From the NCBI GenBank assembly GCA_947165275.1, contig CAMUZQ010000020.1, positions 1-37,140 of the forward strand: a stretch of 37,140 nt of DNA, in the 5' to 3' direction. The DNA is from an uncultured Lachnospiraceae bacterium (GTDB lineage: Bacteria; Bacillota; Clostridia; Lachnospirales; Lachnospiraceae). The position numbers and the translations under genes are program-made. Positions 16,228 through 23,765 of the stretch are shown here, one piece after another. Position 1 is the stretch's first letter. Each line of letters begins with the position of its first letter. Under the pieces are notes generated by a model. It ran no database searches, had not been told where the DNA came from, and saw nothing but the letters and a program-made list of their open reading frames with translations.

Positions 16228-17115
16228 TTATCCTTTAACTGCGCCGGCAGTCATTCCATCAATAAGGTATTTCTGGAAAACCAGGAATACGATAAGAACC
16301 GGCAGTATCGAAAACATCGATCCGGCAATAAGCACATCATAATTGTTTCCGTACGGTGTAAGAAGTGTGTTCAGTCCTATAGGGAGGGTGAACTTTGCTG
16401 CCGAACGATACACAAGCATGGGCCAGAGGAGATTATTCCAGGACCCCATGGCTGAGAGGATAGCCATTGAAGCAAAAGCAGGCTTCGTGATAGGCATCAT
16501 GATCTGTACGCAGATACGGTATTCATTGGCTCCGTCGATTCGTCCTGCATCCAAAAGCTCCTTGGGCAGTCCCAGCATGTATTGTCTGAAAAAGAATATG
16601 GTGCCGGCAGCACACAGTCCCGGAAGGATAACTCCCCATGTGCTGTCAATGAGCTTGAAGCTTATGATCTCCTGATAAAGAGGCAGCATAAGTATTTCAA
16701 AGGGAACCATCATAGTCGCAATCACAAGAAAAAAAAGGAAATTCTTGAACCTGAAATCATACATCGACAATCCGTATGCTATGAAGTAACATATGAGCAG
16801 AGTTCCCGCAACGGTTATGAAAGTAAGGAAAAGGCTGTTCCTGAACCACATGAAATACTTAGCCGAATCCTCCTGTCCGCCTTTTCCTCCGAAGAGGTAG
16901 ATATAATTATCAAATGTCATCGTGCTGAAATCAAGATCTATCGAAAGCCCCTTTCTTATCAGCTCCCTGCCCGGCCTGAAGGAAGCCAGAAGGCCGGCAA
17001 ACAAAGGGAAGGCTATCAAAGCCGAAAGTATGACAAAAAATGCCGTGGCAAGTACAGAGAGAATGCTGCGCTTCGCACCGCCGATCTTTTTTGACTCATT
17101 ATTTTTTGCCATCAT
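16228..17115 (-). CDS. Sugar ABC transporter permease (MalG/UgpE type)
   Basis: An inner-membrane permease of the carbohydrate uptake class CUT1, 295 residues with six membrane segments. The EAA loop that docks the ATPase reads ELLDAGRIDGANEYRICVQIMMPITKPA. The C-terminal DGMTAGAVKG is the usual end of this family. The start overlaps the stop of the other permease by ATGA, so the two are translationally coupled. AAGGAGGAG precedes two adjacent ATGs, and the second (17112) has the better spacing. No ATPase gene is in the operon. CUT1 systems in Firmicutes often share a single MsmK-like ATPase encoded elsewhere. Confidence 0.93.
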   Translation of the reverse strand: MMAKNNESKKIGGAKRSILSVLATAFFVILSALIAFPLFAGLLASFRPGRELIRKGLSIDLDFSTMTFDNYIYLFGGKGGQEDSAKYFMWFRNSLFLTFITVAGTLLICYFIAYGLSMYDFRFKNFLFFLVIATMMVPFEILMLPLYQEIISFKLIDSTWGVILPGLCAAGTIFFFRQYMLGLPKELLDAGRIDGANEYRICVQIMMPITKPAFASMAILSAMGSWNNLLWPMLVYRSAAKFTLPIGLNTLLTPYGNNYDVLIAGSMFSILPVLIVFLVFQKYLIDGMTAGAVKG

Positions 17116-18029
17116 CTCTCCTCCTTCTTAAATGTACCTGTAGCAACAAGCTGTGCCATATTGATTATCAGCGCTACAACAAGCAGTACCAGACCTACAG
17201 CTGAAGCATATCCCATCTGATTCTTTTCTATTCCGCGTTTATACAGGTATCCGACTATCGTAAGTCCGATATTATTCGGTGATGAATTGCCTGCCCAGAG
17301 CATGAAGCTCTCAAGGAACATTGCAAGTCCTGCATAGATCGAGATTGTCAGAACATAAATAATAGTAGGTTTCAGGAGAGGTATGGTGACATAGCAGAAT
17401 TTCTGCCATGAAGTCGCTCCGTCTATATCAGCCGATTCATAAAGCGCTGCATCTATACCCTTAAGTCCGGACAGGAAATACAGCATATTCACTCCCGTCC
17501 ACCGCCAGCAGCAGAGCAGCAGCAGCGCAAAATATGCGGACGGATACATTTTCAGCCATTTGATCGCAGGATGGCCGAAGAAATCCAGCACCTGATTCAT
17601 AAAGCCGGTCTTATATTCCGAGAACATAAGCCTGAAAAGTGTACCGGAGATAACCACCGAGGTCAGTGCCGGAACATAGAGTACTGCCTTCCATACCCCC
17701 TTTGCTTTTACAAGGTTGCTGTCTATGAGTACAGCCCAAAGCATAGGGAAGGGGAGCAGCAGAACAAGTGTCAGCAGCATATACATTATTGAATTAAAGA
17801 CTGCCTGATGAAACACGGCATCCTTTGCAAGCTTGGCATAATTATTGAAACCCACCCACTCGGCTCCGCCCGGCTTTATATCCTGAAAGCTCATTGTTAT
17901 CGTACTTATCATCGGATATACCCAGAATATGCAGAAGCTTAAGATAAACGGCAGCACGAATACGTAAGGTGCCGTCTTCTGGGAATATATAAATTTCGCA
18001 AACGCATTTCCCTGTTTATTCTTCTCCAT
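17112..18029 (-). CDS. Sugar ABC transporter permease (MalF/UgpA type)
   Basis: The partner permease, 305 residues, with six membrane segments beginning in PYVFVLPFILSFCIFWVYP. The EAA loop is ALYESADIDGATSWQKFCYVTIPLLKPT. It follows the binding-protein gene after a hairpin and is coupled to the next permease through an overlapping stop/start. With that protein it forms the channel for arabino-oligosaccharides or a related plant-wall sugar. The substrate is inferred only from the adjacent GH43 and GH51 genes. Confidence 0.93.
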   Translation of the reverse strand: MEKNKQGNAFAKFIYSQKTAPYVFVLPFILSFCIFWVYPMISTITMSFQDIKPGGAEWVGFNNYAKLAKDAVFHQAVFNSIMYMLLTLVLLLPFPMLWAVLIDSNLVKAKGVWKAVLYVPALTSVVISGTLFRLMFSEYKTGFMNQVLDFFGHPAIKWLKMYPSAYFALLLLCCWRWTGVNMLYFLSGLKGIDAALYESADIDGATSWQKFCYVTIPLLKPTIIYVLTISIYAGLAMFLESFMLWAGNSSPNNIGLTIVGYLYKRGIEKNQMGYASAVGLVLLVVALIINMAQLVATGTFKKEER

Positions 18030-18092
18030 CTTTCATTACCCCTTTTCGCATGACGTCCCTGCGTCGTAAAACAATCCATCTTTTTTGAAAAC

Positions 18093-18116
18093 AGGGGCTG
18101 TCTTCCGACAGCCCCT
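18093..18116 (-). terminator. Intercistronic hairpin after the binding-protein gene
   Basis: AGGGGCTGTC and GACAGCCCCT form a perfect 10-bp stem with a four-base loop. On the minus strand it is followed by GTTTTC, a weak U-tract. Its place between the binding protein and the permeases fits partial termination or 3'-end protection, which would give more binding protein than permease. Confidence 0.7.
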
Positions 18117-18142
18117 ATGAAGGTTTAACCTGCTCCCGAGTA

Positions 18143-19588
18143 TCACTGCTCCAGATCTACCGCATCCTGCAGCTCCTGCAGGGCCTCTGACACGTCCATA
18201 TTCTGCTCAAGAACCTCGTTTGCCGTTGTCGTACAGAAGTACTCATTGATCGTGGGGCTTATAGCCACTACGGATATCTTGCCTATACCGTCCTTGACCT
18301 TATTAAGCACATCATAAGGATAATTACGGAAGAACTTATTATAAGGATTACTGTCGTCATGAGCGAAAGCATCATCTGTCCAGAGCGCTGTATTACATAC
18401 ATCAAATCCGAGATTCTCCCAGATATACTTTTCACCTTCTTCTCCCATCTTTGCCCAGCAGATAAACTCTGCCGCAAGATCTCCTGCCTCTGACTGCTGC
18501 GTGACAACTGTACCTGTGCCTCCGATACCTACTGAATGTCCCTGACCCTTCTCAAATACCGGACAGGGTGCCAGATACCAGTTGCCTTCCTCCTCAGGCA
18601 TATAGTTAAGGAAACGGCTCATATACCATGCTGCCTTGGGGAAGGAGACAATGTTATGATCAAGTATGTTCTGGAAACCGGCCTCGAGGTCTATATGTCC
18701 GTCGGGAGATATTTCAGCGAGACCGCTCTTAAGCCACTCCTGCTGCATTGTGAGCATCTTGTTCACGGAATTCAGCTGAACATTTGCAGGATTCTCAAAG
18801 CCGCCTGTCCAGTCCTCGCCATACTCAGCCATGGCAAGCCACATCCAGTCTGTTCCGCCTGTATCGACTGATGTCCAGTATTTGCCCTCAGGCCTTCCGA
18901 TACCCTCGAGATATTTCTCGCCGAGCGCAACCCACTGATCCCAGGTTTCGACCGCATCTATATCAGCCTGTGAAAGACCTGCTTCCTCCATTGCAGCGAG
19001 ATTGTAATACATAAGTGTGGCTCCTACATGAAAGGGAGCACCGTAGTAATTTCCATCCTCACCGGAGTATGTTTCAAGACGGGACTTTACCATTGTCGCC
19101 TCATAGGGCTTTATCTGATCGTTCAAAGGAACCAGCCCCTCTGACTGATAAGCCACAACGTTGGGGAACTGACCCACCTCGACATCACAGATATCCGGTG
19201 CTCCGGTGCCCGTCTGAAGGCTCATTATCATCTTCTGATGCATATCACCGTAAGGATACGTCACTGTGGTAAGACGGATCTGCTTATCCGGATTCTCCTT
19301 GTTCCACTTCTCACACATATCGCGATAGAATGTACCGTGAAGTTCAACGAATGTCCAGAGCTCCAAAGGTGTCCCGTCCTCAGGACCTATTGTATCGGTT
19401 ACAACTTCATCCTCTGCCGAAGCCCCATCTCCGGCATCTTCAGTCGATGCTTCGCTTTCTGCTCCGGATGATCCTTCGGCATCAGCTGAGGCTGCTCCGT
19501 TGTCAGAGCCTGCTGCTCCTCCGCAGCCTGAAAGAATGGTTGCCGTCATAGCTACTGTGAGCAGTATGCTGACCAGCTTCTTTTTCAT
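18143..19588 (-). CDS. Sugar-binding lipoprotein of ABC transporter
   Basis: A 481-residue extracellular solute-binding protein of family 1. The signal peptide ends in the lipobox ILSGCGG with the modified Cys at residue 22. A linker of about 45 residues rich in Ala, Ser, Gly, Asp and Glu spaces the domain from the membrane. The mature part begins PLELWTFVELHGTFYRDMCEKWN, the usual first strand and helix of CUT1 binding proteins. AGGAGG precedes the ATG. It is the first gene of the arabinan operon and faces the divergent regulator. It would capture arabino-oligosaccharides made by the surface GH43 enzyme. Confidence 0.94.
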   Translation of the reverse strand: MKKKLVSILLTVAMTATILSGCGGAAGSDNGAASADAEGSSGAESEASTEDAGDGASAEDEVVTDTIGPEDGTPLELWTFVELHGTFYRDMCEKWNKENPDKQIRLTTVTYPYGDMHQKMIMSLQTGTGAPDICDVEVGQFPNVVAYQSEGLVPLNDQIKPYEATMVKSRLETYSGEDGNYYGAPFHVGATLMYYNLAAMEEAGLSQADIDAVETWDQWVALGEKYLEGIGRPEGKYWTSVDTGGTDWMWLAMAEYGEDWTGGFENPANVQLNSVNKMLTMQQEWLKSGLAEISPDGHIDLEAGFQNILDHNIVSFPKAAWYMSRFLNYMPEEEGNWYLAPCPVFEKGQGHSVGIGGTGTVVTQQSEAGDLAAEFICWAKMGEEGEKYIWENLGFDVCNTALWTDDAFAHDDSNPYNKFFRNYPYDVLNKVKDGIGKISVVAISPTINEYFCTTTANEVLEQNMDVSEALQELQDAVDLEQ

Positions 19589-19666
19589 AGTCTGTTTCCT
19601 CCTGTTTTTGTGGTTATATCTTTTTACCTTCTGCCTTTTTGAGATTATTCATCTCCTGTGAAACCC

Positions 19667-19698
19667 ATATTAAGGCACGATCCATATCTGTGTCAATA
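19667..19698 (-). promoter_or_regulatory. Probable promoter of the arabinan operon
   Basis: A perfect -35 box TTGACA (19698-19693) is followed by TAATAT (19672-19667), but the spacing is 20 bases (19 for TTAATA). This is longer than optimal. A promoter with bad spacing and a putative regulator site right behind it would fit control by an activator. The -10 choice is uncertain. Confidence 0.45.
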
Positions 19699-19699
19699 A

Positions 19700-19724
19700 T
19701 TATTTTAGTTTTATTCGAATTATT
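19700..19724. promoter_or_regulatory. Putative operator A, next to the arabinan promoter
   Basis: One of three related 25-base sites with the shared pattern AATnnTTTTnGTTTT, then TTC, ending in AATTA or AATAA. It begins one base behind the -35 box of the arabinan operon. It matches site C at 20 of 25 positions. The region is AT-rich, so some similarity is expected by chance. Confidence 0.4.
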
Positions 19725-19830
19725 TTATATTATTATAAATTTACTTCGGATTTTGCTAAATTTATCTTCAACATTACCGTATTTCTAACTTATTCAAAAA
19801 CTATTTTGTGCACTTTGACTACGGGCGCTT

Positions 19831-19855
19831 AATCGTTTTCGTTTTTTCAGAATAA
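19831..19855. promoter_or_regulatory. Putative operator B, upstream of the regulator gene
   Basis: The second copy of the 25-base pattern. It matches site C at 19 of 25 positions. It starts exactly 20 bases before site C and shares five bases with it, so the two would lie on the same face of the helix about two turns apart. Confidence 0.4.
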
Positions 19856-19875
19856 TTTTAGTTTTTTCTAAATTA
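19851..19875. promoter_or_regulatory. Putative operator C, next to the regulator promoter
   Basis: The third copy. Its core TTTAG-TTTTTT-CTAAA is a perfect dyad. It ends four bases ahead of the -35 box of the regulator gene, a place suited to autoregulation. Confidence 0.45.
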
Positions 19876-19879
19876 AATA

Positions 19880-19907
19880 TTGACCTTCATTTTGATTATG
19901 CTATAAT
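19880..19907 (+). promoter_or_regulatory. Promoter of the regulator gene
   Basis: TTGACC (19880-19885) and TATAAT (19902-19907) are 16 bases apart. Transcription would begin near 19914, about 30 bases before the start codon. Confidence 0.7.
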
Positions 19908-19942
19908 GGGTTAAACGGAAAAACAAAGAAAAGAGGATGATA

Positions 19943-20869
19943 ATGCTTCATATAGAGAACCTCAATGACGGACTTGAACTTTTCAAAGCTTTGGGCTCAG
20001 AGGTAAGGATAGAGATCATCAATCTGCTTCTGTCAAACAAATCCATGAATATGAACGAGCTTGCAGACAGACTCGGGATCTCAAACGGTGCTCTGACGGC
20101 ACATATCAAAAAGCTCGAGACCTGCGGTATCGTTTCCATTTCCAGCGAATCCGCCCGTCACGGAAATCAGAAGATATGCTCTGTGCATGTTGATAAGATC
20201 CTTATAGATGTGATCAAAACCTCTTCCTCATCCAGCATATACCGCTCTGAGATAAAGATCGGACATTATTCAAATCATGAAGTTTATCCGACCTGCGGTC
20301 TTTCCACCCCGGAATCTATGATAGGCGAGGTCGATGACCCAAGATATTTCTCCCATCCCGACAGGTACAATGCCGATATACTATGGTTTACAAAGGGCTT
20401 CGTGGAATATGACATTCCTAATTTCATCCCGCCGAACCAGAAGATCACCGAGCTTATGATCGAAGCGGAGATCTCCTCCGAGGCTCCGGGTGTGAACAGC
20501 AACTGGCCCAGCGATATAAGCTTCTATCTGAACGGCCGCAATATAGGCCTTTGGACCTCACCGGGGGATTTCGGAGATGTACAGGGTATATTCACACCGG
20601 ACTGGTGGTATCCCAACTGGAATCAATACGGTCTCCTGAAAATGCTGGTGATAAATCGCCACGGTACCTTCATAGACGGAAGGAAGATATCTGATATAAC
20701 AATAGATGAATTTGAGCTGACGAGCACGAGCAGCATGCAGTTCAGATTTGCGGTAGAGGAAAGTGCTCAAAATGTAGGAGGTCTGACCATATTCGGCAAG
20801 ACCTTCGGCAATTATGCCCAGGACATTACTGTCGGTATAGGATACGAGCCGCTGGAAAACTTATCCTGA
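19943..20869 (+). CDS. ArsR-type regulator with large C-terminal ligand domain
   Basis: Residues about 8-75 form a winged helix of the ArsR class: LFKALGSEVRIEIINLLL, then MNMNELADRLGISNGALTAHIKKLETCGIV as the recognition helices. The remaining 230 or so residues are beta-rich and Trp-rich (NSNWPSDISFYLNGRNIGLW, DWWYPNWNQYG) and look like a carbohydrate- or ligand-binding sandwich. Normal ArsR proteins are only about 100 residues and sense metals; no metal-binding Cys pair is seen here. I chose the ATG at 19943 because AAGAGG sits six bases upstream, while the ATG at 19937 touches that site. It is divergent from the arabinan operon and so is its likely regulator, with an arabinose oligomer as a plausible signal. 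Confidence 0.88.
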   Translation: MLHIENLNDGLELFKALGSEVRIEIINLLLSNKSMNMNELADRLGISNGALTAHIKKLETCGIVSISSESARHGNQKICSVHVDKILIDVIKTSSSSSIYRSEIKIGHYSNHEVYPTCGLSTPESMIGEVDDPRYFSHPDRYNADILWFTKGFVEYDIPNFIPPNQKITELMIEAEISSEAPGVNSNWPSDISFYLNGRNIGLWTSPGDFGDVQGIFTPDWWYPNWNQYGLLKMLVINRHGTFIDGRKISDITIDEFELTSTSSMQFRFAVEESAQNVGGLTIFGKTFGNYAQDITVGIGYEPLENLS

Positions 20870-20876
20870 AAAATCA

Positions 20877-21155
20877 TCACCATTTTTTCACAGGACATCT
20901 GCTATAGGACGCATAGGCACGAAACTCCACGTAGCACCCGCAGGCTTCACAGGTAGCTTCCGCAAGCTTTTCGCATTTTCTGCATATGCCCAGTCTCATC
21001 TCATAGACCTCCTCTGAAGCCCGGTCCTCAGGCTTTATTGCTGCCAGATATTTTTTCAGATCCTTTTGATCCTCCTCCGCAAGATCCCGGAGGAGGCATT
21101 TTTTACATATCCTAACATTTTCCATACTGTAAGCAGACGTATTTACTGCATTCAT
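20877..21155 (-). CDS. Cys-rich DUF6171-like protein
   Basis: A 92-residue soluble protein with CKKC near residue 18 and a second group CRKC, then CEACGC and a final Cys in SRCPVKKW. The pattern C-x-x-C-LLRD and RLGICRKCEKL, CGCYVEFRA fits a small zinc-binding family of Clostridia annotated as DUF6171. The function is not known. Its ATG overlaps the stop of the C11 protease gene (AAATGA), so it is translationally coupled to it. It ends seven bases from the convergent regulator gene, with no clear terminator between them. Confidence 0.75.
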   Translation of the reverse strand: MNAVNTSAYSMENVRICKKCLLRDLAEEDQKDLKKYLAAIKPEDRASEEVYEMRLGICRKCEKLAEATCEACGCYVEFRAYASYSRCPVKKW

Positions 21156-23587
21156 TTCAGAGGCTCAGTCCAGTAGACCTGGTCATATATATCCGTAAAC
21201 CTGTACAGGGCCACACGGCTTTCTCCTATGTCGGTATTATATATATCGAGTCTTGCGGTATCTACAGTCAGAGGCTCTCCGAGATAATAGCTGTCATTCA
21301 GCTTCCCGTCATATGAGTAATAATCGCACAGGAATCTGAGCTCATCTCCATCCTTGAGCTCTGTCAGTCCTCTGGATACCGTCTCTGTTATATCCTCTGC
21401 ATAGTCGGGATCGGCACCTGCCACATAGCCATACGGTTTTTCATTATCAAAGATCAGTATAAGCTTCACTCTTTCCCCGTTAAGCAGAGCCGGCACGTAT
21501 CCGGTTATGGTATAGCTGTCGCCGTCCTCCACCGTATCTGTATGATAATAAGCGACCGGCTGCCCGTCTATGGAGAGCCATGTACCATCATCATCGGGTA
21601 TCAGTCTGTCATCCTCTATCGAATACAGATTATCAAGTCCCAGATCCGCATAGCCCTCGCCCGTATCATAGTACATATTCAGATCCACTGAATGCACAAG
21701 GCTCCATTGATCTTCGGGAAGCTGTATATACTGTCCACTGTCGTCCTTCTGCCAGACAAGCAGTCCTGCATCAAATCTGTTATCGGAAATGAACTGAGCC
21801 GTTTCCTCATCGGAGAGGCTTCTTCCGCTGAATATGTCCGAGGCTCCCGACATACCCGAGAGCATTGAGATCATGTCCGTCAGCTGAGTGAGGCTCTGCG
21901 CTGCGGAGCCGCCCTGGGATCCGGCTGAGCCGCTTCCGAGAAGTATCGTAAGAGGTGAGGGCATCGTACCGCTGTATTCACTGCCTCCACCCGCTGCCTG
22001 TCCTGCAAGCTCCAGACTTGCAAACTCCCTTATACAGGATGAATACTCCGAATCAAGACCTATCTGATCATAGGTATTGACCGCCTTGCTTACAGATGAA
22101 GTCTTCCTGTAGGGGAAATACACTGATATTCCGTAAGCATTCGTCATATTGGAGGATGTACGGTTATATTTGACCGCAGACAGAAGGGTATCCGCAAGAG
22201 CCTTGCCTTCATCTGTACCAAGATTCTGAGCAAAATTAACAAGATCTATCTGATCTATCTTCGTGGAAACCGCAAACTCCCTGACATTGCTCCTGGCATC
22301 GGATACAGCCTTATATTCTCCGTCCTTTATCAACTGTGTCGTATCCCTTGAGAAAGCCTTGAAATCATCTCCTACCGTTGCCGAAAGCTCCGCAAGATCC
22401 ACTATGGAAAGCGTGGTTTTCTGTCCGTAACAATTCCTGGCGCATACATCCACAAAATCATCCGCAATATTCTTCCCTATCTCTATTGTAGGCATCGAGG
22501 TATCCCGGGACAGCGCCGTCAGCCAGTTTGTATAATACCAGCCTACACCCGGCTCGGTCTCCTCTGAGGCTATCATGTAATCTGCATACTCTGCAGCCAT
22601 TATATCTGTCTCAACCGTAGCCATAAGGCAGGCATCGAATCCTATGAAGTCGTATTTTATCCCGGCATCCTTCAATGCGGTATTTATCCCGGCAAGGGAC
22701 ATTGACCCGCTGCCAGCATGCTTTTCATCATATCCGTAGCCGGATATGGAGCCGCCGCCATGATCCCAGAATATGAGCATGTTTCTGTTTGCCGGATAGT
22801 TGCTGCTGCAGTATTTTATAAATTCCGTAAGTGTCGAAGGGTCAGTCATCGTCTTGTTCCCGAGGTTTTTTTCAAGACATTTCAGACCTCCGTCCTTCAC
22901 CTGATATATCTGGTTGGATTTGCTGCTTACTATATTATTCTTCCAGGATTTACAGCCTCCCGTATATACAAGGAGATTTACCTTATCCGAAAGCGTCGCC
23001 TTTGTCATCTCAGTCAGATCGTTTGTTGCCATTCCGCTCCTGGATTCCAGATCAGTGCCACAAAGATAGACCATTATGGTCACGGTATCGTCACCGCCGC
23101 CCCTGACGGAAGTAAATCTTTCTCTTGCCGACGGATCCACAGCTGTGTCAAGCACTCCCGTATTATTATCCCCTGTCCATCCCTCGGAAGTAGAGCTTAT
23201 ATTACCGAAAAGTCCGGCGAGAGAGCCTCCGGTATATCCGCCTCCGCCTGCAGAGGAGGCACCTGTCTGCTGTGAAACATCCTGTGACTGGGCTGTCTGA
23301 CTCTGCTGTGCTCCCGTATCCTGCGCCTGCTCTTCATATGCCGGGGTGTCTTCACTGCCGATCATCGTAGAGATACCGGCTCCTCCCCCGCCCAGAAGCA
23401 TGACGATCAGGGCTATTATCAGGCCCATCCTGCCTCCGCCCCCGTTTCGTGACCCTCCTCCTCCGGAGGAGCTGCTGCCCATGGCAGAGCCTGAACCGAC
23501 CTGTCCCATGCCCGAAGGGCCGTGCAGTGTGACTCCTTTTCCGCCTTCTCCTACTCTTTTCTGTCTGGCTCTGGGTTTATTATCCAT
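21152..23587 (-). CDS. Clostripain-family (C11) cysteine protease with membrane anchor
   Basis: C11 peptidases cut after Arg or Lys at the cell surface or outside the cell. The catalytic His276 is in LIFWDHGGGSISGYGYDE and the catalytic Cys320 in FIGFDACLMATVE, each at the end of a caspase-like strand. The first 50 residues are basic then very Gly/Ser-rich, followed by one membrane segment GLIIALIVMLLGGGGAG (about 55-71) and a low-complexity Gln/Ser/Gly linker to about 160. The C-terminal 230 residues form an extra beta-rich domain. The ATG at 23587 has GTGAGG upstream; an in-frame start 39 codons earlier has none. The product is likely a type II membrane protein with its protease domain outside. 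Confidence 0.9.
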   Translation of the reverse strand: MDNKPRARQKRVGEGGKGVTLHGPSGMGQVGSGSAMGSSSSGGGGSRNGGGGRMGLIIALIVMLLGGGGAGISTMIGSEDTPAYEEQAQDTGAQQSQTAQSQDVSQQTGASSAGGGGYTGGSLAGLFGNISSTSEGWTGDNNTGVLDTAVDPSARERFTSVRGGGDDTVTIMVYLCGTDLESRSGMATNDLTEMTKATLSDKVNLLVYTGGCKSWKNNIVSSKSNQIYQVKDGGLKCLEKNLGNKTMTDPSTLTEFIKYCSSNYPANRNMLIFWDHGGGSISGYGYDEKHAGSGSMSLAGINTALKDAGIKYDFIGFDACLMATVETDIMAAEYADYMIASEETEPGVGWYYTNWLTALSRDTSMPTIEIGKNIADDFVDVCARNCYGQKTTLSIVDLAELSATVGDDFKAFSRDTTQLIKDGEYKAVSDARSNVREFAVSTKIDQIDLVNFAQNLGTDEGKALADTLLSAVKYNRTSSNMTNAYGISVYFPYRKTSSVSKAVNTYDQIGLDSEYSSCIREFASLELAGQAAGGGSEYSGTMPSPLTILLGSGSAGSQGGSAAQSLTQLTDMISMLSGMSGASDIFSGRSLSDEETAQFISDNRFDAGLLVWQKDDSGQYIQLPEDQWSLVHSVDLNMYYDTGEGYADLGLDNLYSIEDDRLIPDDDGTWLSIDGQPVAYYHTDTVEDGDSYTITGYVPALLNGERVKLILIFDNEKPYGYVAGADPDYAEDITETVSRGLTELKDGDELRFLCDYYSYDGKLNDSYYLGEPLTVDTARLDIYNTDIGESRVALYRFTDIYDQVYWTEPLK

Positions 23588-23681
23588 TTTTTCCTCACTC
23601 CCGTACATCCGGATACAGCTGTTCCGGCTCCGGATCCTTTTTTTGATTTCAGATGCCTGGCACCCTTTTGATCCAGACATA

Positions 23682-23711
23682 ATTTTATCTGCTCCCGGGT
23701 CCATAGGTCAA
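23682..23711 (-). promoter_or_regulatory. Probable promoter of the C11 protease operon
   Basis: TTGACC (23711-23706) and TAAAAT (23687-23682) are 18 bases apart on the minus strand. This would give a leader of about 90 bases before the start at 23587. Confidence 0.5.
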
Positions 23712-23749
23712 ATGCGTTCGTCCTCTCTCTTTATCTTCATTATCACATT

Positions 23750-23758
23750 TGGTATAAT
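23750..23758 (+). promoter_or_regulatory. Extended -10 promoter of the CDF transporter gene
   Basis: TGGTATAAT is a perfect extended -10 element. No good -35 box lies 17 bases upstream. The ATG of the transporter begins seven bases after the -10 box, so the start codon falls where transcription should begin. Confidence 0.55.
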
Positions 23759-23765
23759 CTGTTGC

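Noticed and set aside
19826-19850. Catabolite-response (cre) element near the arabinan regulator
   Set aside because: The reverse strand ACGAAAACGATTAAG resembles cre but misses at least two conserved positions, and it overlaps a repeat that explains it better.
23346-23765. N-terminal extension of the CDF transporter
   Set aside because: The extra frame is Pro-rich, overlaps the oppositely transcribed C11 protease gene and lies upstream of the only good promoter.
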